From a bacterium (GTDB lineage: Bacteria > Patescibacteria > Paceibacteria > UBA9973 > SBAW01), in the NCBI GenBank assembly GCA_021825025.1, contig JAKAIP010000041.1:1-6379 (forward strand): a DNA stretch of 6,379 nucleotides. The letters run 5' to 3'. Each line of letters starts with the position of its first letter. Position 1 is the first letter of the stretch. Made by a program: the position numbers and the translations under genes. The notes under the pieces were generated by a model. That model was not told the origin of the DNA. It ran no database searches and was given only the letters and a program-made list of their open reading frames with translations. Below, in pieces: positions 1 to 5,948 of this stretch.

Positions 1-2
1 GA

Positions 3-656
3 CCAGAGATCGGCTATACCTTCGCGAGTGGGTTGCGGTCTATTCTCCGCCAAGATCCTGATGTCATTATGGTCGGCGAGATTCGCGATAAGGAGACTGC
101 CGTGCTTGCGGTGCAGGCTGCACTCACCGGCCACCTTGTGTTCTCAACAGTGCACACCAACACCTCCGCCGGAGCAATTCCGCGTCTTGTTGATATGGGC
201 GTGGACCCCTTCCTTATTGCGCCGACTTTGGTGGGGGTGATTGGGCAGCGACTGGTGCGGAAGTTGTGTGAAGGGGGCGGGAAGCCATTTCCGATCTCAG
301 ACTCCCTGAAGAGATTCCTCGATCGGCAATTTGCCGACTTGCCTCCGGAGCGACGAGCTGAGCTCCCGCCGTTTAAGGAGTTCTATCATGCGGTCCCGAC
401 GCCCGCGTGCCCGAACGGCACCCGCGGCCGTACGGCCGTCTTTGAGATTTTGCGTATGAATAAAGAGATCGAGAAAGTCGTGCTGAGTGAGCCAGTCGAG
501 GAAAAGATTTACGCTGTCGCGCGCGCGGGCGGCATGCTCACGATGCGCGAAGATGCGATCATTCGGGCTCTCGCCGGAGATATACCGTTTGAAGAAGTGA
601 ATGACTTCGGGGGAGAACTTCTCCCCGAGGAGGAAGAAACGTCAGTTGCGGCATAG
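3..656 (+). CDS. pilB: Type IV pilus extension ATPase PilB, C-terminal part (5' end outside window)
   Basis: This is the C-terminal 217 residues of a GspE/PilB-type secretion ATPase, the cytoplasmic motor that powers pilin polymerisation. The reading frame is open from the left edge, so the N-terminal domain and Walker A lie outside. Numbered from the first full codon, the Walker B region [14 protein letters not shown] is at 16-29 (catalytic Glu 26) and the His box [12 protein letters not shown] at 42-53; QRLVRKLC at 82-89 and [12 protein letters not shown] at 139-150 are the usual late landmarks. PilB/GspE proteins normally carry two CxxC pairs here that bind zinc. This one has only one cysteine in each place (C89 in LCEGGG, C136 in ACPNGT), so the zinc knuckle looks lost. 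The tail is acidic (PEEEET). The ALTGHLV and DMGVDPF motifs favour PilB over PilT, and pilT follows downstream. The TTG at 33 is an internal Leu codon, not a start. The gene ends in TAG 12 bases before the receiver gene. Confidence 0.95.
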   Translation, partial: PEIGYTFASGLRSILRQDPDVIMVGEIRDKETAVLAVQAALTGHLVFSTVHTNTSAGAIPRLVDMGVDPFLIAPTLVGVIGQRLVRKLCEGGGKPFPISDSLKRFLDRQFADLPPERRAELPPFKEFYHAVPTPACPNGTRGRTAVFEILRMNKEIEKVVLSEPVEEKIYAVARAGGMLTMREDAIIRALAGDIPFEEVNDFGGELLPEEEETSVAA

Positions 657-668
657 TATACTGTCAGC

Positions 669-1070
669 ATGATGTACCACGTATATTTGGTTGATGATGA
701 TCGGTTCTTGCTCGATTTGTATGCGGTGAAATTTAAAAATGCCGGGCATGATGTCACGATATTCAACGGCGGGGAAGAGCTTCTTGCAGCCCTGCGAAAG
801 AAGGAGGATATCCCGGCGCCTGATGTCATTTTGCTTGATGTCATTATGCCAGGTATGACTGGTTTCGAAACGCTCGAGGCTCTGCGGAAGGAAGAGCTCA
901 TACAAAATGTGAAAATCATCTTTCTTACGAATCAGGGACAGGACGCGGATCTTGAGAAAGCAAAAAGCCTTGCTGCTGATGGGTACATCATCAAGGCATC
1001 CGCGATCCCTTCAGAAGTATTTGCCGAGACCATCCGCATTTTAGAAAAAGATACTAACCCTCATGCATAA
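669..1070 (+). CDS. Stand-alone CheY-like response regulator receiver
   Basis: A 133-residue protein consisting of one receiver domain with no output domain. All key residues of the phosphotransfer site are visible: the acidic pair D9/D10 in YLVDDDR, the phosphoacceptor D57 in ILLDVIMPGMTG, the switch Thr T87 in IFLTN, and the conserved Lys K109 in YIIKA. It should be phosphorylated by a histidine kinase and act through protein contact, as CheY and the PilG/PilH proteins do. No kinase gene lies in the window. It sits between pilB and pilT, so a role in controlling pilus extension or retraction is a reasonable inference, but the partner is unknown. The start could be ATG 669 or the next codon, ATG 672; neither has a Shine-Dalgarno sequence, and a TATACT hexamer at 657-662 might be a -10 element giving a leaderless message. 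The 3' end overlaps the first possible pilT start by 8 bases, indicating co-transcription. Confidence 0.93.
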   Translation: MMYHVYLVDDDRFLLDLYAVKFKNAGHDVTIFNGGEELLAALRKKEDIPAPDVILLDVIMPGMTGFETLEALRKEELIQNVKIIFLTNQGQDADLEKAKSLAADGYIIKASAIPSEVFAETIRILEKDTNPHA

Positions 1071-2133
1071 TATGGCCGCTGAAAAACACCTCAAGGAACT
1101 TCTCGACTTCGTCATTAGTCAGGGTGGGTCGGATCTCCATATCTTTCCGGGAGGAGCGCCAATGGTGCGTGTCTCGGGCGCACTCATTCCTATTTCCAAG
1201 TATCCAGCATTCACTGCCGAAGAGACAGACAGCATCCTGAAGGACATTGTCTCTCCTGAGCGGCTTGAAATATTTCATAAAGAGCAGTCCATCGATATCT
1301 CGTATGTACACGGCGAAGATTCGCGATTCCGCGTGAATGCGTATCGGGTGCAGGGAGGAACGGCACTCGCTCTTCGACTCGTGCCGCACTCGGTGCGCAC
1401 GTTTTCTGAACTGAATCTCCCGCCAACACTTGAAGTCTTTACCCAGCGCAAGCAAGGGTTCTTTATCGTTGTCGGTCCGGTAGGGCAGGGGAAGTCGACG
1501 ACACTCGCGGCGATGATTGACCGTATCAATGAGACGCGTACGGAACACATTCTTACGATCGAAGACCCGGTCGAATACCTCTATAAACAGAAGAAGTCGC
1601 TCATCCAGCAGCGCGAAGTGCATATCGACACGCCGGATTTCAAAGACGCGCTCCAGGCCGCGTTCCGTGAAGACGTCGATGTCATCATGGTCGGTGAAAT
1701 GCGTGACTATGAGACTATCTCGGCGGCGGTGACGGCGGCCGAGACAGGTCATATGGTGTTCTCAACGCTCCACACCAACAACGCAGCACAGACCATCGAC
1801 CGTATCATCGATATGTTCCCTGCTGAACAGCAGACGCAGGTGCGCGTGCAACTCTCCGGTAGCCTTTCAGGTATCTTCTCGCAGCGCCTCATTCCGCGTA
1901 TCGCAGGCGGACTCATCCCGGCATATGAGCTGCTCATCAATAACAATGCGGTCAGCACACTCATTCGCGAATCGCGCACGCACGAGATCAGTTCAGTTAT
2001 TCAAACGTCTTCCCATGAAGGCATGATCGATATGGATCGCTCGCTTGTTGATCTCGTGCGCCGCGGGGAAGTGACTGTCGAACACGCCTACGAGCATGCG
2101 TCTGACCCGAAGACGTTTGAATCCTATTTGTAA
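1063..2133 (+). CDS. pilT: Type IV pilus retraction ATPase PilT
   Basis: A 356-residue hexameric motor ATPase that depolymerises the pilus at the inner-membrane base and powers twitching and fibre retraction. Landmarks in order: the PilT N-terminal GGSDLHI at 21-27; Walker A GPVGQGKST at 138-146, which fits GxxxxGK[ST] although PilT proteins usually read GPTGSGKST; the Asp box TIEDPVEY at 165-172; Walker B REDVDVIMVGEMRD at 202-215 (catalytic Glu 212); the His box ETGHMVFSTLHTNN at 227-240; and STLIRES at 298-304, matching the AIRNLIRE retraction motif. The ending MDRSLVDLVRRGEVTVEHA is typical of PilT and lacks the GspE/PilB cysteine region. Length is close to the usual ~345. Starts at 1063 (overlapping the receiver gene by 8 bases) and at ATG 1072 (1-base gap) are both possible, and neither has a Shine-Dalgarno sequence. 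PilU is an alternative paralogue, but only one retraction ATPase is present here. Confidence 0.96.
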   Translation: MHNMAAEKHLKELLDFVISQGGSDLHIFPGGAPMVRVSGALIPISKYPAFTAEETDSILKDIVSPERLEIFHKEQSIDISYVHGEDSRFRVNAYRVQGGTALALRLVPHSVRTFSELNLPPTLEVFTQRKQGFFIVVGPVGQGKSTTLAAMIDRINETRTEHILTIEDPVEYLYKQKKSLIQQREVHIDTPDFKDALQAAFREDVDVIMVGEMRDYETISAAVTAAETGHMVFSTLHTNNAAQTIDRIIDMFPAEQQTQVRVQLSGSLSGIFSQRLIPRIAGGLIPAYELLINNNAVSTLIRESRTHEISSVIQTSSHEGMIDMDRSLVDLVRRGEVTVEHAYEHASDPKTFESYL

Positions 2134-2145
2134 TCGTAACCCCGT

Positions 2146-3357
2146 ATGCTTTTCTCCTATCACGCAATCGATCAAGATGGACATGAACGCGATGGAACCA
2201 TCGAGGCACCCTCGCAGGACATTGCCATCGCCTCGCTTCAGCGTCGGAATCTAATCATCTCAGCGATTTCTTCTACCGAGAAGACATCGCTCTTGAATCT
2301 AGAAATCGATCTGCCGTTTCTGAATCGCATTAGCAACAAAGAGGTTGTTATCCTCTCACGACAGATCGCGACCCTTTTTGAAGCACAAGTATCGGCGCTC
2401 CGTATTTTCCGTCTCTTGGGAGCGGAGATGGATAACAAAGCATTGGCGAAGATTCTTGCGGCGATTGGCGATGATTTGCAGGGCGGTGTCCCCATCAGCA
2501 AAGCATTGTCGATGCATCCCAAAGTCTTCTCGCCTTTTTATGTGAATATGGTGCGCGCGGGCGAGGAGTCAGGAAAACTGTCAGAGACATTTGTGTACCT
2601 CGCTGACTACCTTGATCGCACCTACGATGTGGTGAGCAAAGCTGAAAATGCGCTCATTTACCCAGCTTTTGTCATCGGAGTGTTCTTTACTGTGATGGGC
2701 CTGATGCTCACGCTTGTGATTCCAAAGATTAGCGCGGTCCTTGTCGACTCTGGACAGAAAGTGCCACTCTACACGAGCCTCATTATTAACCTCTCGAGCT
2801 TCCTCGTGAAGTACGGCGTCTTCATCGTCCTTGCGCTTATTGTCGGCGCTTTCTACGTCTGGCAGCTCGGAAAGACTCCTTCAGGGAAGTTGGTGCTCGA
2901 CAAGCTCAAGCTCTCAACGCCGTATGTGGGAGACCTTTACCAGAAGCTGTACTTGGCCCGTATTGCTGACAACTTCGCGACAATGCTTCTCTCGGGTATC
3001 TCGGTGGTGGAAGCAACAGATATTACCGGGTCGATTGTGGGAAATGCAGCGTATGAGGAGGTCTTGCTTGCGGTAGCGCAAGATGTGAAGGGGGGCTCTT
3101 CGATTTCGGGAGCGCTTGATAAGCACCCGGAGATCCCCGGCATTATGGTCGCGATGACAAAAGTCGGCGAAGAGACTGGTGACTTGGGGAAAATACTTGC
3201 CACGCTCGCGAAGTTCTATAATCGCGAAGTCTCAAATGCCGTTGACACACTTGTAGGACTCGTCGAGCCAGTGATGATTGTCCTCCTCGGTCTTGGCGTC
3301 GGTATTTTGCTCGCGGCGGTGCTGATGCCAATCTATAACCTCGCCGGTGCTATCTAG
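2146..3357 (+). CDS. pilC: Type IV pilus inner-membrane platform protein PilC
   Basis: A 403-residue GspF/PilC family protein, the integral-membrane platform that couples the PilB and PilT motors to pilin insertion and removal. It opens with the family start FSYHAIDQDGHERDGTIEA (residues 3-21), then has two T2SSF repeats at about 66-190 and 268-392. Each repeat carries the hallmark acidic motif: AGEESGKL at 138-145 and VGEETGDL at 340-347. Hydrophobic stretches near 172-195, 221-240 and 374-396 are the expected three membrane segments, and the ending LMPIYNLAGAI is typical. Length matches the family (about 400). ATG 2146 lies 12 bases after the pilT stop, so the two are probably co-transcribed; no Shine-Dalgarno sequence is visible (AATCGTAACCCCGT precedes the ATG). 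Nothing appears truncated or unusual. Confidence 0.97.
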   Translation: MLFSYHAIDQDGHERDGTIEAPSQDIAIASLQRRNLIISAISSTEKTSLLNLEIDLPFLNRISNKEVVILSRQIATLFEAQVSALRIFRLLGAEMDNKALAKILAAIGDDLQGGVPISKALSMHPKVFSPFYVNMVRAGEESGKLSETFVYLADYLDRTYDVVSKAENALIYPAFVIGVFFTVMGLMLTLVIPKISAVLVDSGQKVPLYTSLIINLSSFLVKYGVFIVLALIVGAFYVWQLGKTPSGKLVLDKLKLSTPYVGDLYQKLYLARIADNFATMLLSGISVVEATDITGSIVGNAAYEEVLLAVAQDVKGGSSISGALDKHPEIPGIMVAMTKVGEETGDLGKILATLAKFYNREVSNAVDTLVGLVEPVMIVLLGLGVGILLAAVLMPIYNLAGAI

Positions 3358-3370
3358 CTTGCCCGGGGGC

Positions 3371-3379
3371 TTATCCACA
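3371..3379 (+). promoter_or_regulatory. DnaA-box-like 9-mer TTATCCACA
   Basis: A perfect match to the bacterial DnaA-box consensus TTATNCACA lies in the gap between pilC and the first pilin gene, about 30 bases upstream of the candidate promoter. The adjoining bases form a short inverted repeat, CACAG-C-CTGTG (3376-3386). Only one copy was seen on either strand in the window, so this is not an origin. It could be a regulatory DnaA site or chance. Confidence 0.3.
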
Positions 3380-3408
3380 GCCTGTGCGGCAGGGCGCTTC
3401 ATATAGCG

Positions 3409-3436
3409 TACAATTCACGTATTAACCAAATATAAT
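3409..3436 (+). promoter_or_regulatory. Candidate promoter of the first pilin gene
   Basis: The 84-base gap after pilC is the longest in the window and becomes AT-rich just before the pilin start. Two -10-like hexamers are visible: TACAAT at 3409-3414 and a perfect TATAAT at 3431-3436. The first would leave a leader of roughly 20 bases. The second lies 5 bases before the ATG and would give a leaderless message. Neither has a good TTGACA-like -35 at 16-18 bases. A promoter is expected here because the pilin gene has its own terminator, but which element is used cannot be decided from sequence alone. Confidence 0.4.
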
Positions 3437-3441
3437 AACTT

Positions 3442-3912
3442 ATGTACAAAAATCGTTCTCGAGGCTTCACCCTCATCGAATTGCTCGTCGTTATCGCAAT
3501 TATCGGCATTCTCTCCGCAGTCGTGCTTGCGTCTTTGAACACCGCTCGTAATAAGGGTACAGATGCCGCAGTGCAGTCTGACCTGACTACGGCCCAGACC
3601 CAGGCTGAGATTTATTACGGTAGCGCCGCTGGAGCTAATAGCTACGGAACGCTCGCTTTCACAACTGATGCTGGTTGTACCGGAGCGGCAGCTAGTATGT
3701 TCAGTGATGCTACAATTCAGAAAGCACTCAGTGGTGCTGTCAAAGCTAACGCAAGTCTTGGTGCACCCGGAGTTGCATGTGTAGCTGCCGGTACTACGTA
3801 TGCGATTGCAGCAAAGACCGTCGCTGCGACCGGATACTGGTGTGTTGACTCAACAGGCACATCAAAGCAAGAGTCAGGTGCGTTCCCTACAGGTACGTTC
3901 ACCTGCATATAG
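3442..3912 (+). CDS. Type IV prepilin, probable major pilin (PilA/PilE-like)
   Basis: A 156-residue class III-type prepilin. The short basic leader MYKNRSRG ends at Gly 8 (-1), followed by Phe 9 (+1) and Glu 13 (+5), the PilD cleavage and N-methylation signature FTLIE; the mature protein would be 148 residues. Residues 9-31 form the hydrophobic N-terminal helix that anchors the precursor and packs the fibre core. The rest is a small globular domain rich in Ala, Gly, Thr and Ser, with four cysteines at 79, 113, 134 and 155, probably forming two disulfides outside the cell, and the motif YWCVDS at 132-137. ATG 3442 is fixed by the leader; no Shine-Dalgarno sequence precedes it. A dedicated upstream gap and a hairpin terminator downstream suggest it is expressed separately at high level, hence the guess that it is the major subunit. 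Its 5' end is duplicated in the next gene. Confidence 0.93.
   Translation: MYKNRSRGFTLIELLVVIAIIGILSAVVLASLNTARNKGTDAAVQSDLTTAQTQAEIYYGSAAGANSYGTLAFTTDAGCTGAAASMFSDATIQKALSGAVKANASLGAPGVACVAAGTTYAIAAKTVAATGYWCVDSTGTSKQESGAFPTGTFTCI
3460..3557 (+). repeat. Direct repeat copy 1: pilin N-terminal module
   Basis: This 98-base stretch encodes the leader end, the hydrophobic helix and the TARNKG segment of the first pilin. It matches 4037-4134 at 93 of 98 positions by eye (offset 577). The first 68 bases (3460-3527) are identical, and the five differences (3528, 3540, 3543, 3546, 3549) are all at silent third codon positions. Confidence 0.95.
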
Positions 3913-3939
3913 TTTCTTATCGGATAGTAGTGTGAGAAA

Positions 3940-3969
3940 GAAATCCCCACGGCTCTCCGGGGGGATTTC
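3940..3969 (+). terminator. Hairpin terminator between the two pilin genes
   Basis: A perfect 9-bp stem, GAAATCCCC (3940-3948) with GGGGATTTC (3961-3969), is extended by A3939-T3970. Inside it, after one A-G mismatch, CGG (3950-3952) can pair with CCG (3957-3959) around a CTCT loop. The 3' tail TATTTATG is only moderately T-rich, so this may be a weak rho-independent terminator or an mRNA-stabilising 3' hairpin. It begins 28 bases after the stop of the first pilin and ends 52 bases before the second, separating their expression. Confidence 0.75.
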
Positions 3970-4021
3970 TATTTATGCGGTACACTACAGACAAGTACTT
4001 AATCCTACTTCATACTTCTTC

Positions 4022-4489
4022 ATGCATACGTCTTCCCGAGGCTTCACCCTCATCGAATTGCTCGTCGTTATCGCAATTATCGGCATTCTCTCCGCAGTCG
4101 TGCTCGCGTCTTTGAATACGGCACGAAATAAGGGAAACGATGCGTCGATTCAGTCAAATCTCGCAACGATACGTAGTCAAGCTGAGCTCTATCGCGATGG
4201 ACAAGGGAATAATGCCTACGGGGCAAATGTAGCGCTCGAGAGTTCGTGTACGGCTATCGATAATATGTTTGCCGACTCGAATATTAGCCGAGCGGCAGCT
4301 GCAGCAGGGAAGGTGAACGGAGGTCAGGTGACCTGTAACGTTGCGGCTGGAGGTACTGATTATGCAGTGTTTGCACAACTCGTGACCGATACGACGAAGT
4401 ATTGGTGTGTTGATAGCGCGAGTGTTGGTAGGGAAGTAACCACTGCGCAGATTGGCGGCAACCTGGCGACACTGACCAACTGTCCATAA
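4022..4489 (+). CDS. Type IV prepilin, second paralogue
   Basis: A 155-residue prepilin with leader MHTSSRG, cleavage after Gly 7, Phe 8 at +1 and Glu 12 at +5. The N-terminal helix is identical in protein to that of the first pilin through LNTARNKG, but the globular domain has diverged. The four cysteines (76, 105, 129, 154) fall in the same arrangement, and YWCVDS recurs at 127-132, so the fold and disulfides are probably conserved. The frame stays open upstream of ATG 4022, but only this start puts a proper leader before the cleavage site, and the longer version would read through the terminator. No Shine-Dalgarno sequence is seen. A TACACT hexamer at 3981-3986 is a weak -10 candidate that resembles TACAAT ahead of the first pilin. 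It may be an alternative subunit or a minor pilin. pilD follows after 20 bases with no terminator between. Confidence 0.93.
   Translation: MHTSSRGFTLIELLVVIAIIGILSAVVLASLNTARNKGNDASIQSNLATIRSQAELYRDGQGNNAYGANVALESSCTAIDNMFADSNISRAAAAAGKVNGGQVTCNVAAGGTDYAVFAQLVTDTTKYWCVDSASVGREVTTAQIGGNLATLTNCP
4037..4134 (+). repeat. Direct repeat copy 2: pilin N-terminal module
   Basis: This is the second copy of the 98-base module at 3460-3557. Bases 4037-4104 are identical to copy 1, followed by five silent third-position changes. The similarity drops quickly after the shared ATAAGGG, where the variable globular domains begin. Confidence 0.95.
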
Positions 4490-4509
4490 GCGTACTTGTA
4501 GTGCTCAGT

Positions 4510-5274
4510 ATGGATATGGTTATGAGTGCGGTGCTCTTCGTTCTCGGGGCGATCATCGCGAGTTTCATCGGGGTCGTCGCTGCACGACTCAATACCGGAC
4601 AGACGTTTCTCAAAGGTCGCTCGCGTTGCGACGCGTGTAATGCGCCGCTTGCTCCGGCCGCACTGCTGCCGATCGTGTCGTATGGTGTACTACGAGGTCA
4701 TGCACAGTGTTGTGGGGCGCGCCTCTCACCAGTGGAGCCGCTCATCGAAGTGCTTCTCGGGAGTCTTTTTGTGCTTGCGTACGGCTCGATGGGGCTGACG
4801 GATGCACTCCCTGCGCTCTTGCTCTCGCTCGCGCTTCTTCTGGCATTGGTACTGTATGACCTCCAGCACCAGATACTCCCGCCGGTGCTTCTCTATTTCT
4901 TCGTGCTGTCGAGTGGATGTGTTGCGCTCTTGAGTGCCTCATCGCTTACGGCGTTCTATGAGGTCGGTGCGCAAGCGCTTCTTATAGGGGGTAGTCTCGC
5001 TGCGCTCCACGTGTTGTCACGAGGGCGGGCAATGGGATTTGCCGACGCGCCGCTTGCGTTCGGACTTGCGCTTCTGACTGGCGCAGTGGCGTTCACTGGG
5101 TTCGTATTCTCTTTCTGGATCGGTGCAGTTGTTGGTATTGTGCTGTTGGCGCGGAGGCCACGAGGCTCTAGAATAGGAGTTGAGGTCCCGTTCGCCCCGT
5201 TTCTTGCGACCGGCTTTCTCCTCGCCCTTTTCACTCAATGGAACCTCTTCACTCTCGTCCTGATGTGGCACTAA
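4510..5274 (+). CDS. pilD: Prepilin peptidase / N-methyltransferase PilD (A24 family)
   Basis: A 254-residue polytopic membrane aspartic protease expected to remove prepilin leaders after Gly and methylate the new N-terminus. Counting from ATG 4510, a first hydrophobic segment (5-27) leads to the cytoplasmic domain with GRSRCDACNAPL (36-47), LLPIVSYGVLRG (52-63) and ISPxxPLIE-like RLSPVEPLIE (71-80). Multiple membrane segments follow. The two catalytic aspartates are D117 (LYDLQHQILP) and D179 (MGFADAPLAFG). Oddities: the usual CxxC...CxxC zinc site is C40xxC43...C67C68, with Ala 65 where the third Cys normally sits, and the GxGD motif reads GFAD, with Pro replacing the usual following Lys. 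GTG 4501 in frame would add three residues; ATG 4510 is preferred but not proven, and no Shine-Dalgarno sequence is present. The 3' end overlaps the next gene by up to 37 bases, indicating translational coupling. Confidence 0.92.
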   Translation: MDMVMSAVLFVLGAIIASFIGVVAARLNTGQTFLKGRSRCDACNAPLAPAALLPIVSYGVLRGHAQCCGARLSPVEPLIEVLLGSLFVLAYGSMGLTDALPALLLSLALLLALVLYDLQHQILPPVLLYFFVLSSGCVALLSASSLTAFYEVGAQALLIGGSLAALHVLSRGRAMGFADAPLAFGLALLTGAVAFTGFVFSFWIGAVVGIVLLARRPRGSRIGVEVPFAPFLATGFLLALFTQWNLFTLVLMWH

Positions 5275-5948
5275 ACAATCTCTCTGCACGGAAGATACGT
5301 GCCCGCGGGTTCACGCTTTTTGAGCTCCTTGTGGTGTTTGCCATCATCACCATTATCTCAGGAGTGATGATTAGTAATCAGAGTTCTTTTAATAAAACGC
5401 TCGTGCTTGCGAATGCTGCATACGACGTAGCGCTCTCTATTCGCAACACTGAGACGTATGGAGTCGGTAGTCAGACGAATATTTCAGGAGTGAATGCGGG
5501 GTACGGTATGCATTTTGTAAATGGCAATACGTTTACGCTCTTTGCTGATACCTACCCATCGCCGAGTGCTACGAATTGCCATGGTATATCAAGTAACGGC
5601 ATCGATGCTCCTGACACGTTGTGGGGGGACTGTACCTATGAAGCGGGAAGTGGGAAGGATGTCGTTGTACAGAACTATACCCTGGGGAATGGTATTAAGA
5701 TAACCAATATTTGCGCGTATGATTCAGGGGAGTCGACTTGGTCGTGTTCAAATGCTGGCACCCTCGATTCGCTCGATGTGGTCTTCGCTCGGCCGAATGC
5801 CGATACCTTTATGAGTGTGAATGGAGCGTACAGTCCGTCTATTTCGAAAATGTGTCTCACGCTTTCGGCGCCGCAGGGCGGCGCATCCCGCTTCATCTCG
5901 GTGGCGTCGTCAGGCAGCATCGTGGCGAACGCCACTTCTTGTCCATGA
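5238..5948 (+). CDS. GspH/FimT-like pseudopilin (probable minor pilin)
   Basis: A 236-residue protein with a type IV prepilin signal: RARG, cleavage after Gly 24, then FTLFE with Glu 29 at +5, followed by the hydrophobic helix 25-46. After it comes ASIRNTE-like text (VALSIRNTETYG, 64-75), resembling the second half of the GspH/FimT N-terminal helix, and a beta-rich C-terminal domain with six cysteines (114, 132, 159, 170, 206, 235). It is longer than the two pilins. Minor pilins of this kind usually initiate or cap the fibre; that role is inferred. The ATG start gives an unusually long 24-residue leader and a 37-base overlap with pilD. GTG 5265 would give a 15-residue leader like that of the next gene and an overlap of only 10 bases, so it is a serious alternative. 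Neither start has a Shine-Dalgarno sequence. The stop overlaps the next start as ATGA. Confidence 0.85.
   Translation: MEPLHSRPDVALNNLSARKIRARGFTLFELLVVFAIITIISGVMISNQSSFNKTLVLANAAYDVALSIRNTETYGVGSQTNISGVNAGYGMHFVNGNTFTLFADTYPSPSATNCHGISSNGIDAPDTLWGDCTYEAGSGKDVVVQNYTLGNGIKITNICAYDSGESTWSCSNAGTLDSLDVVFARPNADTFMSVNGAYSPSISKMCLTLSAPQGGASRFISVASSGSIVANATSCP

Noticed and set aside
425..438. 14-base perfect palindrome CGGCCGTACGGCCG inside pilB
   Set aside because: It falls in the codons of the conserved GRTAV segment, is a single copy, and is most simply explained by GC-rich Arg/Gly/Ala codon choice.
509..919. Antisense open frame of 136 codons over the pilB end and receiver gene
   Set aside because: It is Ser/Arg-rich and without a recognisable domain, lying opposite two genes with full motif support. 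The same applies to the other antisense frames, such as 1054-1752.
1063..2133. Possibility that this ATPase is GspE or a second PilB
   Set aside because: It has the PilT N-terminus (GGSDLHI), the LIRE-type motif and PilT C-terminus, and lacks the cysteine region and N-terminal domain of GspE/PilB.
3358..3441. Terminator after pilC
   Set aside because: Only 4-5 bp stems are possible (GCCC/GGGC, CACAG/CTGTG), with no T-tract after them, so a terminator is not supported.
3800..4021. In-frame upstream extension of the second pilin, giving a 229-residue protein
   Set aside because: It would overlap the end of the first pilin and read through the terminator hairpin. ATG 4022 gives a normal short leader directly before the G/FTLIE cleavage site.
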